Below, piece after piece: positions 7,922-15,117 of a DNA stretch of 64,000 bases. The notes beneath the pieces are model-generated. The model saw only the letters and a program-made list of their open reading frames with translations. It did no database searches and had not been told where the DNA came from. The position numbers were made by a program, and so were the translations under genes. This DNA is from a virus: the IMG/VR virus record IMGVR_UViG_3300049324_000002, positions 82,491-146,490 of that record; one strand, written 5' to 3'. Position 1 is the first letter of the stretch, and each line of letters starts with the position of its first letter.

Positions 7922-8209
7922 CTACCGGAAAGCGTAAGCCTCCTGCTCGGCAACGTGCTCCAAAGGCTGGCCAGCCCGCTGAGCACGACGCTTCAACGAC
8001 CGACGCTCATCCTCAGACAAACCACCCCACACACCAGCATCCTGTCCAGACTTCAAAGCCCAGATCAAACACTCAGTAGCGACGGGGCACCGACGACAAA
8101 CCGCCTTCGCCTTATTAACCTGCACCAAAGCAGGACCACTTTGCCCTACAGGAAAAAACATCTCCGGATCCTCTTTACGACAAGCAGCACGGTGACGCCA
8201 ATCAGCCAT
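7922..8209 (-). CDS. WhiB-family iron-sulfur transcription regulator, 95 aa
   Basis: Four cysteines at 10, 38, 41 and 47 (C-x27-C-x2-C-x5-C) match the Wbl [4Fe-4S] ligand set. GVWGG follows, then a basic tail (RRSLKRRAQR) typical of WhiB C-termini. ATG at 8209 follows GGAGG by 8 nt. WhiB-like proteins partner with the principal sigma factor in actinobacteria, and phage copies are known to interfere with host Wbl function; here it could switch host or phage transcription. Length is normal for the family. Confidence 0.95.
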   Translation of the reverse strand: MADWRHRAACRKEDPEMFFPVGQSGPALVQVNKAKAVCRRCPVATECLIWALKSGQDAGVWGGLSEDERRSLKRRAQRAGQPLEHVAEQEAYAFR

Positions 8210-8299
8210 CGGAAACACCTCCTCGCCACTAAGAACAGGACACCCACGTCCTACCCAACAACACCAAGGAAGGAAGCAGAGATATAAAGCATACAACAA

Positions 8300-8345
8300 C
8301 GACACGAGGGTGCAACCCATTTACATGAGATGCACCCTCGTGTCG
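8300..8345 (-). terminator. 15-bp perfect inverted repeat terminator
   Basis: CGACACGAGGGTGCA, a 16-nt loop and its exact complement. It follows the lipoprotein gene on the minus strand and closes that operon ahead of the WhiB gene. Confidence 0.85.
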
Positions 8346-8372
8346 ACAAAACAGAACGCTTACCCGGGCGAC

Positions 8373-8879
8373 CTACCCAAGCTTCGGGGCATCAATAGCC
8401 GGGATAGGACGATCCGACTGGATGTAATCGAGGTTAGTTACGATCTTAGTACCATCCGCAAGGAAGAAGAAAATACCAGGATCTCCATTACCATACGAAC
8501 CATCATCCTGAGGACCATCAACCACAACAGGCTGGCAACCGTAGTAACCAGTAGTCCCGCCACAAGTCCAATGCACATCCTGCTCAGGAGTGGCCTGACT
8601 ACCATTAGAACTAATCTTGCCACGAGTCACGTAGTAACCCTTGATCTGACCAAAACTCATCACATACAAGTAACCAATAGCATCAGGGTTCTCTTCGCGC
8701 TTACGCTTCTCCTCAAGATTCGACTTCTCAAGAGTAGGACCCGTAGCCTTCTGAGCCTGCAAAGTATCACGAGCCTTATCATCAGCCGTCTGATTATCAC
8801 ACCCGGCTAGCACAAGAGCGGCCGAAAGCAGAACACCAATCACGCCAGCCCTACGAGTAGGAGTCTTCAAATTAATCAA
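8373..8879 (-). CDS. Predicted lipoprotein, 168 aa
   Basis: A TTG start at 8879 overlaps the upstream TGA. A basic N-terminus (TPTRRAG), a hydrophobic run and the lipobox LVLAGC (Cys at about 26) mark a lipoprotein. A charged helical linker follows, then a compact Gly/Asp-rich domain with two Cys (WTCGGTTGYYGCQ). Phage lipoproteins sometimes block superinfection, but nothing here proves that. It forms a pair with the membrane protein upstream. Confidence 0.85.
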   Translation of the reverse strand: MINLKTPTRRAGVIGVLLSAALVLAGCDNQTADDKARDTLQAQKATGPTLEKSNLEEKRKREENPDAIGYLYVMSFGQIKGYYVTRGKISSNGSQATPEQDVHWTCGGTTGYYGCQPVVVDGPQDDGSYGNGDPGIFFFLADGTKIVTNLDYIQSDRPIPAIDAPKLG

Positions 8880-9352
8880 CCCTTACAGTCAGTAGCAGTA
8901 TCGTTATTATCAATCTGGAAAGGAAGGTCAGTCGAACGGAAATCTTCCATAGAGAACTTACGCGTATCAGCATTATACTTGCCCACAAGAGCAACACAGT
9001 ACTGCTCTTGACCAATAAGCTGAGTCTTCAACTGAGGATTAGTAGGATCCTGAGCAATAGCCAAAGAACTGATCACGACAGTACGGTCGGCAGCAAGAAT
9101 ATCCTGATACCGAGTCTCAAACAACTCCTGAGCCTTCACACGATTAGGCCCAGCATTCTTAATCTTCTGTGCATCCCCCTGACCCTTAATATCACTAGAG
9201 AACACACCAAACGCCCACAATGCAATACTCAACGCACCAACAAGTATAACCGCAATAACCGCTAGAACCCAACCCCACGCAAGAGCGCCAGCGGCACCCC
9301 GCACCGGATGCGCCTCAAACCTAGCCTCACGCGTCTCCCAATCACGAGCCAC
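8876..9352 (-). CDS. Single-TM protein with extracytoplasmic domain, 158 aa
   Basis: GTG at 9352 follows AGGGG by 8 nt and removes an unlikely upstream extension. A short cytoplasmic part is followed by a TM segment at about residues 23-49 (GWVLAVIAVILVGALSIALW), then a soluble helical domain with Cys in EQYCVAL and TATDCKG. Its stop overlaps the start of the lipoprotein gene; the two products may work together at the membrane. Confidence 0.8.
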   Translation of the reverse strand: MARDWETREARFEAHPVRGAAGALAWGWVLAVIAVILVGALSIALWAFGVFSSDIKGQGDAQKIKNAGPNRVKAQELFETRYQDILAADRTVVISSLAIAQDPTNPQLKTQLIGQEQYCVALVGKYNADTRKFSMEDFRSTDLPFQIDNNDTATDCKG

Positions 9353-9398
9353 CGCACACACCCCTAACGTTAGGTACCACACACTGACTAAGCAATAG

Positions 9399-9659
9399 TC
9401 AGGAAACCTTCACACCCTTACCAGTCTTCTCCACAGACGCGTACCACTTACGACTCTTCGCTGGATCAGGGCCAACCACATTAAGAATCGTACCAGCAGG
9501 AACCTCATCGCCACGAATCAAAGACTGCGAACCAAACTGTGACGTAGGATAAAAAGTAATGGTCTGAGGATTCTTCTTTATAGCCTCACCTAAAGCTTTC
9601 TTAGTAGGAACATTACTACCATCAGCGTTCCTAGCACCAACATTAATGTGATCAGCCAT
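9399..9659 (-). CDS. Small beta-rich protein, 86 aa
   Basis: ATG at 9659 overlaps the TGA of the protease gene. It contains FYPTSQFGSQSLIRGDEVPAG and ends with a Lys/Gly tail. No family recognised. Confidence 0.8.
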   Translation of the reverse strand: MADHINVGARNADGSNVPTKKALGEAIKKNPQTITFYPTSQFGSQSLIRGDEVPAGTILNVVGPDPAKSRKWYASVEKTGKGVKVS

Positions 9660-10228
9660 CACGAACTCCCAGCAGTAGCAGGATCATACAACTTAGGCTG
9701 TATGACACGAACACCAGAATCAGACCCAGCGGAAATATGTCTCGACACCATACGAGTATTCAACCGCTCACGATCCGACAAAATATCGGCAAGCAACTCA
9801 ATCACAGGCCAATTACGTAAGATGATTTTATCAGTCTCAAGCCTTGCACCAGCCTCACTAAAGTCTTCGAGATGCTGAGCAATATTACGATAATTATTCA
9901 TATCAGTGCCAGATCCAGGACGAGTAATACCACGCGCCTCCGATATCGAAAACCCATACGTCCTAGACAACCACAACGACTCAGCCTCTTGACCAGCAAG
10001 ACAACCATAACAAAGGATCTTCAAATCCTCCCAATCAATCACATACTGAAGCTTCTCACCATAAGACTTAGGCATCGTCCAACACGTCTCACCAGAAAAC
10101 TGTGAACTAAGGAAAGCCTTCTGAATGGTTACACTCGTCACCACCAACCCGGCCAGGGAGCGTAACAGCGCATGCCCCATCTCATGGACGGCGGTACCGA
10201 CACGCCAATCAATCTCAACAGTCTCCAC
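9659..10228 (-). CDS. Solitary M41-like (FtsH-type) metalloprotease, 189 aa
   Basis: HEMGH at residues 15-19 in AVHEMGHALLRSLAG matches the FtsH peptidase (M41) active site. GSGTDMNNYRNIA about 90 residues on could supply the third Asp ligand. There is no AAA ATPase part, so this is a stand-alone protease domain. The start GTG at 10228 is preferred to a longer frame because CGGTAGGA lies 6 nt upstream and its TAG ends the 38-aa membrane gene; translation is probably coupled. Substrate unknown; the adjacent membrane peptide may tether or regulate it. Confidence 0.8.
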   Translation of the reverse strand: METVEIDWRVGTAVHEMGHALLRSLAGLVVTSVTIQKAFLSSQFSGETCWTMPKSYGEKLQYVIDWEDLKILCYGCLAGQEAESLWLSRTYGFSISEARGITRPGSGTDMNNYRNIAQHLEDFSEAGARLETDKIILRNWPVIELLADILSDRERLNTRMVSRHISAGSDSGVRVIQPKLYDPATAGSS

Positions 10229-10236
10229 GGAGGATC

Positions 10237-10353
10237 CTACCGAGAATGAAGCTGCCGTAAAGCCTCCCGCTTCCACTCCACCCTCGCCCGCCTACGCGCG
10301 TGCAACCCCACCCCAAGCACCCACGACGAAAACACCACCACCGTAACTAGCAT
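10237..10353 (-). CDS. Membrane micro-protein, 38 aa
   Basis: ATG at 10353 overlaps the end of the 10347 gene by 7 nt. A short hydrophobic segment (MLVTVVVFSSWVLGVG) is followed by a basic tail (HARRRARVEWKREALRQ). It ends CGG TAG within the SD of the protease gene. It may anchor or time synthesis of the protease. Confidence 0.65.
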   Translation of the reverse strand: MLVTVVVFSSWVLGVGLHARRRARVEWKREALRQLHSR

Positions 10354-10565
10354 GCATCATCGTACCGACAAACCTGATTACCAAACCACTTACCATGCAC
10401 ACGACGAAAATGCTTCTCGCCATCACTCCAAACCTGCACAACCAACGTCCCGTACTTATCAGCAGGAACTACAACACGAACAGTATAAGACTTATAAGGC
10501 CAAGCAGGAATACGATAAGAAAGCTGCCATACCTCATCGAAAGAAGGACTCGGCACCGCACCCAT
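10347..10565 (-). CDS. Hypothetical beta-rich protein, 72 aa
   Basis: ATG at 10565 follows TTAGGAG, whose TAG is the stop of the 56-aa gene upstream. It contains YKSYTVRVVVPADKYG and VVQVWSDGEKHFRR, suggesting a small beta barrel. Function unknown. Confidence 0.8.
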   Translation of the reverse strand: MGAVPSPSFDEVWQLSYRIPAWPYKSYTVRVVVPADKYGTLVVQVWSDGEKHFRRVHGKWFGNQVCRYDDAC

Positions 10566-10573
10566 CTAAACTC

Positions 10574-10744
10574 CTAACTCAGCTTCCTGTCGAAATCAGA
10601 CAACGGTATTGTACGAACATAATTCTGGTAATCGACTCTGACAACTTTCTCCTCGTCTGGAAGAGACAGAATAAACACTTCAACCGGGCCGTAAGGAGAA
10701 CCTCGCTTCAACACCCATCTCTCACAAGGCTCAGGATTAACCAT
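10574..10744 (-). CDS. Hypothetical protein, 56 aa
   Basis: ATG at 10744 overlaps the TGA of the preceding gene (TGATG) and the stop TAG lies in the next gene's SD TTAGGAG. The pattern WVLKRGSPYGPVEVFIL, then VVRVDYQNYVRTIPLSDF, resembles the SH3/KOW-like small proteins of this operon (11413, 11602). Confidence 0.75.
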   Translation of the reverse strand: MVNPEPCERWVLKRGSPYGPVEVFILSLPDEEKVVRVDYQNYVRTIPLSDFDRKLS

Positions 10745-10938
10745 CACTCTTCAATCTCTTCAAGAAAATCATTAATATCAACATAAGCAACAACCGTACG
10801 AAGAACGCGAACCCGGCCATCAGTAGATGGCTCCTGTACTACGCGCACAGTCTCAGTAGCGCCATTTGCAACGCCCAAAGTAGCAACAATCCACCACTCA
10901 CCGGGAGCAGGCTCCATTTTATTATGGTCGAAAGCCAT
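10744..10938 (-). CDS. SH3-like small protein, 64 aa
   Basis: ATG at 10938 is placed by AAGGAG 9 nt upstream; an ATG 9 nt earlier is also possible. It reads APGEWWIVATLGVANG, then RVRVLRTVVAYVDINDFLEEI, the same closing pattern (valine-rich strand, then short acidic helix) as the 11413, 11602 and 11784 products. Confidence 0.75.
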   Translation of the reverse strand: MAFDHNKMEPAPGEWWIVATLGVANGATETVRVVQEPSTDGRVRVLRTVVAYVDINDFLEEIEE

Positions 10939-10939
10939 A

Positions 10940-11413
10940 TCATCCATCTCCTTCCGCAAGAAATGCGCGAGCCGCCGTAAGTCCGCTAGGAGTGAGAACA
11001 ATAACAGCGCCAATATTAGCGTCAAGCTCAAGGCGACCGAAATAATCAGGTAGTCCATTTGGCGTACCTCTTAATTCAATAAAGCTCCAATCAAGAAGCT
11101 CCTGGATAACACCATTATGGTACGTATTCATACGAACCAAATCACCAAGAGGATTAAGAATAATCAATCCATACTTACGAACAGTATCAGACGCAATAAC
11201 AAGATAGCTAGTAGAGTCATTAACATCTTCCAACTCTTCCAGCAACTGCCGTGCTTCATCACTTATAGAAGGCAACCCTCGATCAGACATCGGAACACCA
11301 TTCCTCAATCCATACAACGAATCCCCATACAATGACTTCCAGTACAACCCAAACCTATGAACTAAATCACAAGCCTCCTCCAAAGTAATTTCTCGGTTTT
11401 CAGGAACCCACAT
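10940..11413 (-). CDS. Hypothetical protein, 157 aa
   Basis: ATG at 11413 overlaps the upstream TAA. Helical N-terminal half (ITLEEACDLVHRFGLYWK), central acidic helix (EARQLLEELEDVND), then a mixed region ending TPSGLTAARAFLAEGDG, which looks like the last helix of a winged-helix domain. No certain family. Confidence 0.8.
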   Translation of the reverse strand: MWVPENREITLEEACDLVHRFGLYWKSLYGDSLYGLRNGVPMSDRGLPSISDEARQLLEELEDVNDSTSYLVIASDTVRKYGLIILNPLGDLVRMNTYHNGVIQELLDWSFIELRGTPNGLPDYFGRLELDANIGAVIVLTPSGLTAARAFLAEGDG

Positions 11414-11598
11414 TATGACTCCCTAAGATCCGATACATTAACAAGCACGCTAGTCATCTTCAAAGTAAACCCAACCAAGACAGTACCATCCTCAGAAGGA
11501 TAATCCTCAAGCTCAACAAGCAATTGCTGTGAGGGCACTGGAATACTCATGCCAGAACGACCAACGAGAGTAACAATTTTGCCTGGATAAAGTCTCAT
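11413..11598 (-). CDS. SH3-like small protein, 61 aa
   Basis: ATG at 11598 immediately follows AAGAG after the upstream stop. It reads PGKIVTLVGRSGMSIPV and ends DGTVLVGFTLKMTSVLVNV before SDLRES. It clearly matches its neighbour at 11602 (DGTVLVSFMVYTHVHASDL), so the pair arose by duplication. Confidence 0.8.
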   Translation of the reverse strand: MRLYPGKIVTLVGRSGMSIPVPSQQLLVELEDYPSEDGTVLVGFTLKMTSVLVNVSDLRES

Positions 11599-11601
11599 CT
11601 C

Positions 11602-11784
11602 TTAACTCGCTATCTCTTGTAAATCAGACGCATGAACATGAGTATAAACCATAAACGAAACTAACACAGTACCATCATCAAGAAGAGGGGGACGCTCAAC
11701 CCACACTATCAAATCACTAGGAAGACGAATATCCAACTGTGCATCATCACGCAAAACCATATGACGACCACTATCAATATTCAT
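11602..11784 (-). CDS. SH3-like small protein, 60 aa
   Basis: ATG at 11784 overlaps the TGA of the upstream gene. Paralogue of the 11413 product, sharing the C-terminal DGTVLVxF...SDLxE pattern. Function unknown. Confidence 0.8.
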   Translation of the reverse strand: MNIDSGRHMVLRDDAQLDIRLPSDLIVWVERPPLLDDGTVLVSFMVYTHVHASDLQEIAS

Positions 11785-12191
11785 CACAAATGCCTTTCCG
11801 CCAAATCACTTACATGCACTAAACAAGTACATCTCACAGAAACCAACCCTGCATCATTCGGGCCATTCATAATCTTCACTGCACGCCCCGTAAAATTAGG
11901 GACTGCGTGCGGCGCAAGAAAATAGTACTCGCCAGGGTGTACAGGACGAACCGGCTCAAGATCCGGCTGCTCCAGCGCCAGTATCGTCTCCCTACGAGGC
12001 CACGTGTCACGACCACGATGCCACTCCATCTCGGGCTCTGTCCAAACATCCAACTCAAGGATATATACCTCGCGAGTGATATCGTAACCAATCACAGTAG
12101 CCGAACCACCAAGCTGATACGAGTCAGGATCCTCCATACAAAAAACACGCGCGCCATTAGGATAACGATCAAACGGAGGAAGATCCGACAT
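11784..12191 (-). CDS. Tandem SH3-like protein, 135 aa
   Basis: ATG at 12191 follows CTAGGAG, whose TAG ends the 36-aa membrane gene. The first half (YQLGGSATVIGYDITREVYILELDVW) and the second half (HPGEYYFLAP...GLVSVRCTCLVHVSDLAE) each look like one copy of the small domain seen alone at 11413 and 11602, so this may be the two-domain ancestor. Confidence 0.8.
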   Translation of the reverse strand: MSDLPPFDRYPNGARVFCMEDPDSYQLGGSATVIGYDITREVYILELDVWTEPEMEWHRGRDTWPRRETILALEQPDLEPVRPVHPGEYYFLAPHAVPNFTGRAVKIMNGPNDAGLVSVRCTCLVHVSDLAERHL

Positions 12192-12199
12192 CACAACTC

Positions 12200-12310
12200 C
12201 TAGCGGTAGAACAGATGGTTAGCGTAATTCGTACCAAGATTAATTCCATAACACAAAGCCAAAACCAGAACAACAACACCAAGAACTAAAACAGTCCAGT
12301 TAACTCTCAT
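12200..12310 (-). CDS. Single-pass membrane micro-protein, 36 aa
   Basis: ATG at 12310 overlaps the upstream gene by 11 nt. A TM segment (WTVLVLGVVVLVLALCYG) is followed by a short polar tail ending FYR. It stops at CGC TAG within the SD CTAGGAG of the next gene. Confidence 0.65.
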   Translation of the reverse strand: MRVNWTVLVLGVVVLVLALCYGINLGTNYANHLFYR

Positions 12311-12536
12311 CCGCAAGACCCAACTCCCTCTCCAACGCCTCCACCCGACCAGCCAACTCGATGCCAAAATCAGTCATCACATGCCTAGCCATAGCGCCCG
12401 CACAAGCCGAACGCTCCGCGCTATCCGCAGGAAACAACGTAACAGGGAAACAATCAGCAACAGCAAAACACTTATTCTTCCATTCCTTCAACTCAGTAAG
12501 AACTGCCTGCTTCTCAGCCTTCACATAACTATCCAT
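12300..12536 (-). CDS. Helical hypothetical protein, 78 aa
   Basis: ATG at 12536 overlaps the TGA of the 25-aa membrane gene (TGATG). It contains VLTELKEWKNKCFAVADCFP and ends in the helix ELAGRVEALERELGLADES. Two Cys; no family recognised. Confidence 0.75.
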   Translation of the reverse strand: MDSYVKAEKQAVLTELKEWKNKCFAVADCFPVTLFPADSAERSACAGAMARHVMTDFGIELAGRVEALERELGLADES

Positions 12537-12613
12537 CACAACCCCAATGCCAGGCAGATCGCAAACAGGACACCACCGACAGTCACGAAAAAGAACACCA
12601 GCGGTAGCAGCAT
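12536..12613 (-). CDS. Membrane micro-protein, 25 aa
   Basis: ATG at 12613 follows CGGTAGGAGG by 4 nt, the strongest ribosome site in this operon. The product is one hydrophobic helix (MLLPLVFFFVTVGGVLFA). First gene after the promoter at 12665. Confidence 0.6.
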   Translation of the reverse strand: MLLPLVFFFVTVGGVLFAICLALGL

Positions 12614-12664
12614 GACACCTCCTACCGAGAACTACAGTCACTACCAGCAACACCAACAAGTACA

Positions 12665-12693
12665 ACTCTACAGGCTCAATGCAAGATTGTCAA
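12665..12693 (-). promoter_or_regulatory. Promoter of the 12.6 kb leftward operon
   Basis: TTGACA, 17 nt, TAGAGT. It gives a 5' untranslated region of about 45 nt containing the SD of the 12536 gene. Confidence 0.75.
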
Positions 12694-12699
12694 CTATGC

Positions 12700-12841
12700 A
12701 GGATCACGAGGTCCCTCCGATCCATCTTCCCGGGGGGCAAATCCAGGGAGCGATCGATCGTAGATCAGTAGACACCGTACATGCGAGGGCGTGACCAGCA
12801 CATACAAGAATTACTGGCGAATACAGAAAGCAAGCGCAACG
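12700..12841. other. Intergenic stretch, no gene seen
   Basis: It separates two minus-strand operons. It has a GC-rich patch (CCCGGGGGG) and a CGATCGATCG palindrome but no convincing hairpin terminator or open frame. Confidence 0.4.
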
Positions 12842-13108
12842 TCAGCCAGTAATAACATGCCAACCTTTAATGATAGTGTAACCAACCACCAATCTATCAA
12901 AACCATCAGAATGCACAAGAACGGGAGAGTCACCAAGAAAATGTGACTTCACCATATCCAACACTAACCCGGCCGCATACTCATACTGACAAGCATACTC
13001 AGTCTGATCAGACATACCATCAAAATAAGATTCCAAAATCCTATTCAACTCTGCAGCCCAATCAGTAGCCGCATCCATACAAGCGGGAGAAGTCACTAAC
13101 TTATTCAT
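12842..13108 (-). CDS. Tandem-family protein, 88 aa (copy 1)
   Basis: ATG at 13108 overlaps the upstream TGA. Member of a family of about 88 aa repeated at 13105, 13566, 13825 and 14217. Shared features are LVT near the N-terminus, an A..WA..LN helix, a central helix with AA/AG, then DSPVLVHSDGFDRLVVGY and a closing W. It is probably an alpha/beta protein of unknown role. Confidence 0.8.
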   Translation of the reverse strand: MNKLVTSPACMDAATDWAAELNRILESYFDGMSDQTEYACQYEYAAGLVLDMVKSHFLGDSPVLVHSDGFDRLVVGYTIIKGWHVITG

Positions 13109-13371
13109 CGATTAACAACCGCCATCCACTGATCAAGCCAAAACCAAACCACCATCATCTGATCAAGAGACACCAACACCGGGTCATCAGTAATAAACGC
13201 ACTACGAGTAGGATGAATCTTCACACCACCAACCTCAAAGTAAAGACCAGCCGCAAACAAAACATCCTCAACATCTAAATCCTTGTCGCGCATACGATCA
13301 TTAAGACGCAGAGCCCACGCATTCGCCTCCCCAACATAAAAAGCATTAGTCACAAGCTCAGAAGTATTCAT
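13105..13371 (-). CDS. Tandem-family protein, 88 aa (copy 2)
   Basis: ATG at 13371 overlaps the upstream TGA. It has SELVTNAF, ANAWALRLNDRM, VLFAAGLYFEVG and DDPVLVSLDQMMVVWFW, the clearest match to the family pattern, alignable with the 12842 and 14217 products over its whole length. Confidence 0.8.
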   Translation of the reverse strand: MNTSELVTNAFYVGEANAWALRLNDRMRDKDLDVEDVLFAAGLYFEVGGVKIHPTRSAFITDDPVLVSLDQMMVVWFWLDQWMAVVNR

Positions 13372-13550
13372 CGTTGCCTCAACTTTATAGGAACTCTCAC
13401 CCTAACAAGCTTACCATTCTCAACATCCCACGTCGCATGCAACACATCATACGTATTACCATGCAGCGCCACACGATCACTATCCGGGGGGACAGCCGGG
13501 AGAACCACATCGTAATAAGAATTGTCGGGAAAAACAAACCTAACGTCCAT
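13368..13550 (-). CDS. Small beta-rich protein, 60 aa
   Basis: ATG at 13550 follows GAGG. Strand-rich (MDVRFVFPDNSYYDVVLPAV) with a basic tail (LVRVRVPIKLRQR). It sits among the 88-aa paralogues but is not one. Confidence 0.75.
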   Translation of the reverse strand: MDVRFVFPDNSYYDVVLPAVPPDSDRVALHGNTYDVLHATWDVENGKLVRVRVPIKLRQR

Positions 13551-13565
13551 CACCCAACCTCACAA

Positions 13566-13832
13566 TCATCGTGGTTCCAACACCGCAAAGAAGCCCTCAC
13601 CCGGGCTCAACCGAACAACAAGCAACCCAGTATAAGACACCAACCGCACATCATCCCGAGTAAAATCACACAACTTCTTATCCAACCTCACATTACCAGC
13701 AACACCAGTCAACAAAGCATTATCAATAACAGTATCCTCTCCCCAATCATGCATCCTCGAAGTCAAAGACAACGCCCAACCCACCGCCATCTGCCCACAA
13801 CCAGGAGCGGTCACAAACTCAGTCTTAGACAT
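13566..13832 (-). CDS. Tandem-family protein, 88 aa (copy 3)
   Basis: ATG at 13832 overlaps the 13825 gene by 8 nt. It has EFVTAPG, AVGWALSLTSRM, then LVSYTGLLVVRL. It lines up best with the 13825 copy (both carry FTRDD or FTIRG before the final strand). Confidence 0.8.
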   Translation of the reverse strand: MSKTEFVTAPGCGQMAVGWALSLTSRMHDWGEDTVIDNALLTGVAGNVRLDKKLCDFTRDDVRLVSYTGLLVVRLSPGEGFFAVLEPR

Positions 13833-14091
13833 TAGAAACCACAATCCACTCATCACAAGCATGAACATACCTAATAACAAACCAACGATTAATCGACACT
13901 AACAAAGCACCACGAATAGTGAAATCACTCACATTGCGATCCAACCAAACATCACAAACATTCGCATGCTGCTGAGCCTGCTCCAACACCCCAGCTACAC
14001 CAACATGACCAGTAAACTGATCCACCGCGTCACACCACAACTGAGCAAAATCAACATAGTCAGGATGACTCACAGGATCGGCAAAAAACAT
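13825..14091 (-). CDS. Tandem-family protein, 88 aa (copy 4)
   Basis: ATG at 14091. It reads AQLWCDAVDQF, VLEQAQQHANV, then GALLVSINRWFVIRYVH and a closing W. The N-terminal LVT is lost (VSHPDY). Paralogue of its neighbours. Confidence 0.75.
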   Translation of the reverse strand: MFFADPVSHPDYVDFAQLWCDAVDQFTGHVGVAGVLEQAQQHANVCDVWLDRNVSDFTIRGALLVSINRWFVIRYVHACDEWIVVSNV

Positions 14092-14112
14092 CACAACTCA
14101 CTCTCTAAAACA

Positions 14113-14211
14113 TCAACGAGAATTCCCAATCGCCTCCGCAATCTCAATCGCAGAAGTCAACGTCGCATCCGTAATAACAGCAGCATCAACCTGAGTCATT
14201 TCCTCAGCCAC
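14113..14211 (-). CDS. Short Ala/Thr-rich peptide, 32 aa
   Basis: GTG at 14211 follows GGAGG by 8 nt, just after the stop of the 14217 gene. The product (EEMTQVDAAVITDATL and a helical tail) has no recognised family. The good ribosome site and exact fit support it. Confidence 0.5.
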   Translation of the reverse strand: MAEEMTQVDAAVITDATLTSAIEIAEAIGNSR

Positions 14212-14216
14212 AACAC

Positions 14217-14492
14217 TCACCTCCTCACACGCCACGAATCTCTGGCAAACACAACAACCTTGTTCTGATCAAAAGAAACCAACACCACAAACATCCCACC
14301 CGGGCCATGACTCACAGACGAAGCAACACAAGAAATCGATTCCTCCGCAGTCCACCCCAACGCAAAAGCAGTATCAACCTGCGCCTCAACCAAACGATAA
14401 TTATTGCGAAGCTGAAAATTCAACTCATCAACCCAAGACTGCGCCTCATCATCAAACTCAGGCTCCGTCACCAACCTCGAAGTGTTCGTCAT
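14217..14492 (-). CDS. Tandem-family protein, 91 aa (copy 5, MTN start)
   Basis: ATG at 14492 begins ATGACGAACAC and lies 6 nt after TAGGAT, so it can be read as leaderless, though CGGTAGGA also makes a fair SD. It has SRLVTEPEF, AQSWVDELNFQL and FVVLVSFDQNKVVVF, the family features. First gene of the leftward operon holding the other four copies. Confidence 0.85.
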   Translation of the reverse strand: MTNTSRLVTEPEFDDEAQSWVDELNFQLRNNYRLVEAQVDTAFALGWTAEESISCVASSVSHGPGGMFVVLVSFDQNKVVVFARDSWRVRR

Positions 14493-14498
14493 ACACAC

Positions 14499-14527
14499 AT
14501 CCTACCGTACATCACACACAACGACAA
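14499..14527 (-). promoter_or_regulatory. Promoter of gene 14217-14492
   Basis: TTGTCG, 17 nt, TAGGAT, then 6 nt to ATG. The TAGGAT sits inside CGGTAGGAT, so promoter and SD readings overlap. Confidence 0.55.
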
Positions 14528-14773
14528 CCTGGGGTACAACAAAACAGGGGGTTTCGTTGGAACTAGAGCCCGAACCTACAACGAACGTTGCACCCCCAGC
14601 CACACCACACCGGGGCTGTGTTGGAGCCTCCCGCCCTCATCCACCCGGCCCGCCAGCCACACTCCAACCCAGCATTGGCGCCGCTTGGTCACACCTTGGA
14701 CAAAGCTAGGAACCGAAACAATCCAACCTAAAAACCCAGTAAAAACTGATAGAAAGGAAACGGGACTCCGGCT
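14528..14773. promoter_or_regulatory. Divergent intergenic region
   Basis: It separates leftward genes from the plus-strand pair. On the + strand TTGGTC, 16 nt and TAGGAA (ending near 14711) is a possible promoter for the genes at 14774 and 15118. No open frame of interest. Confidence 0.35.
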
Positions 14774-14998
14774 ATGGGACCCATCGGTTTTAGCGTAAAG
14801 GCAGTCAAAATTTTAGATAAGAGAATCCCGTTCTGGAGGGGTTTCTGTGGACACCCCCTAGAACAAACATGGGGAACAGGGGTTAAAAAATGGACATGCT
14901 ACAAATGCTTATCAGTCTTTGTGCTGGACGAAGTAGAACAGGTGTGGAAACACGAAGACGGTAGACCAACAGTATGGCACAGCCTCGGAATCAAATGA
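14774..14998 (+). CDS. Plus-strand zinc-finger-like protein, 74 aa
   Basis: One of only two plausible plus-strand genes. It contains FCGHPLEQTW, then KKWTCYKCLSVFVL, two possible metal pairs, and a well-formed C-terminus. The SD AAAGGA is far (about 15 nt) from the ATG. The sequence around the start (GGGACTCCGGCTATGGG) recurs, slightly changed, at 15310 inside the next frame. A more AT-rich codon choice than its neighbours suggests recent acquisition. Confidence 0.6.
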   Translation: MGPIGFSVKAVKILDKRIPFWRGFCGHPLEQTWGTGVKKWTCYKCLSVFVLDEVEQVWKHEDGRPTVWHSLGIK

Positions 14999-15117
14999 GG
15001 GAGAGAGAGAAGTACAGAATACAAAATTGCAAACAGCTAAAGGACAACCACAGCGGGAGACACCCAGAGAGTTGAAGATTAAGAGCATCGTAAACCCGTA
15101 CTCGTAAAACAGAAAAT

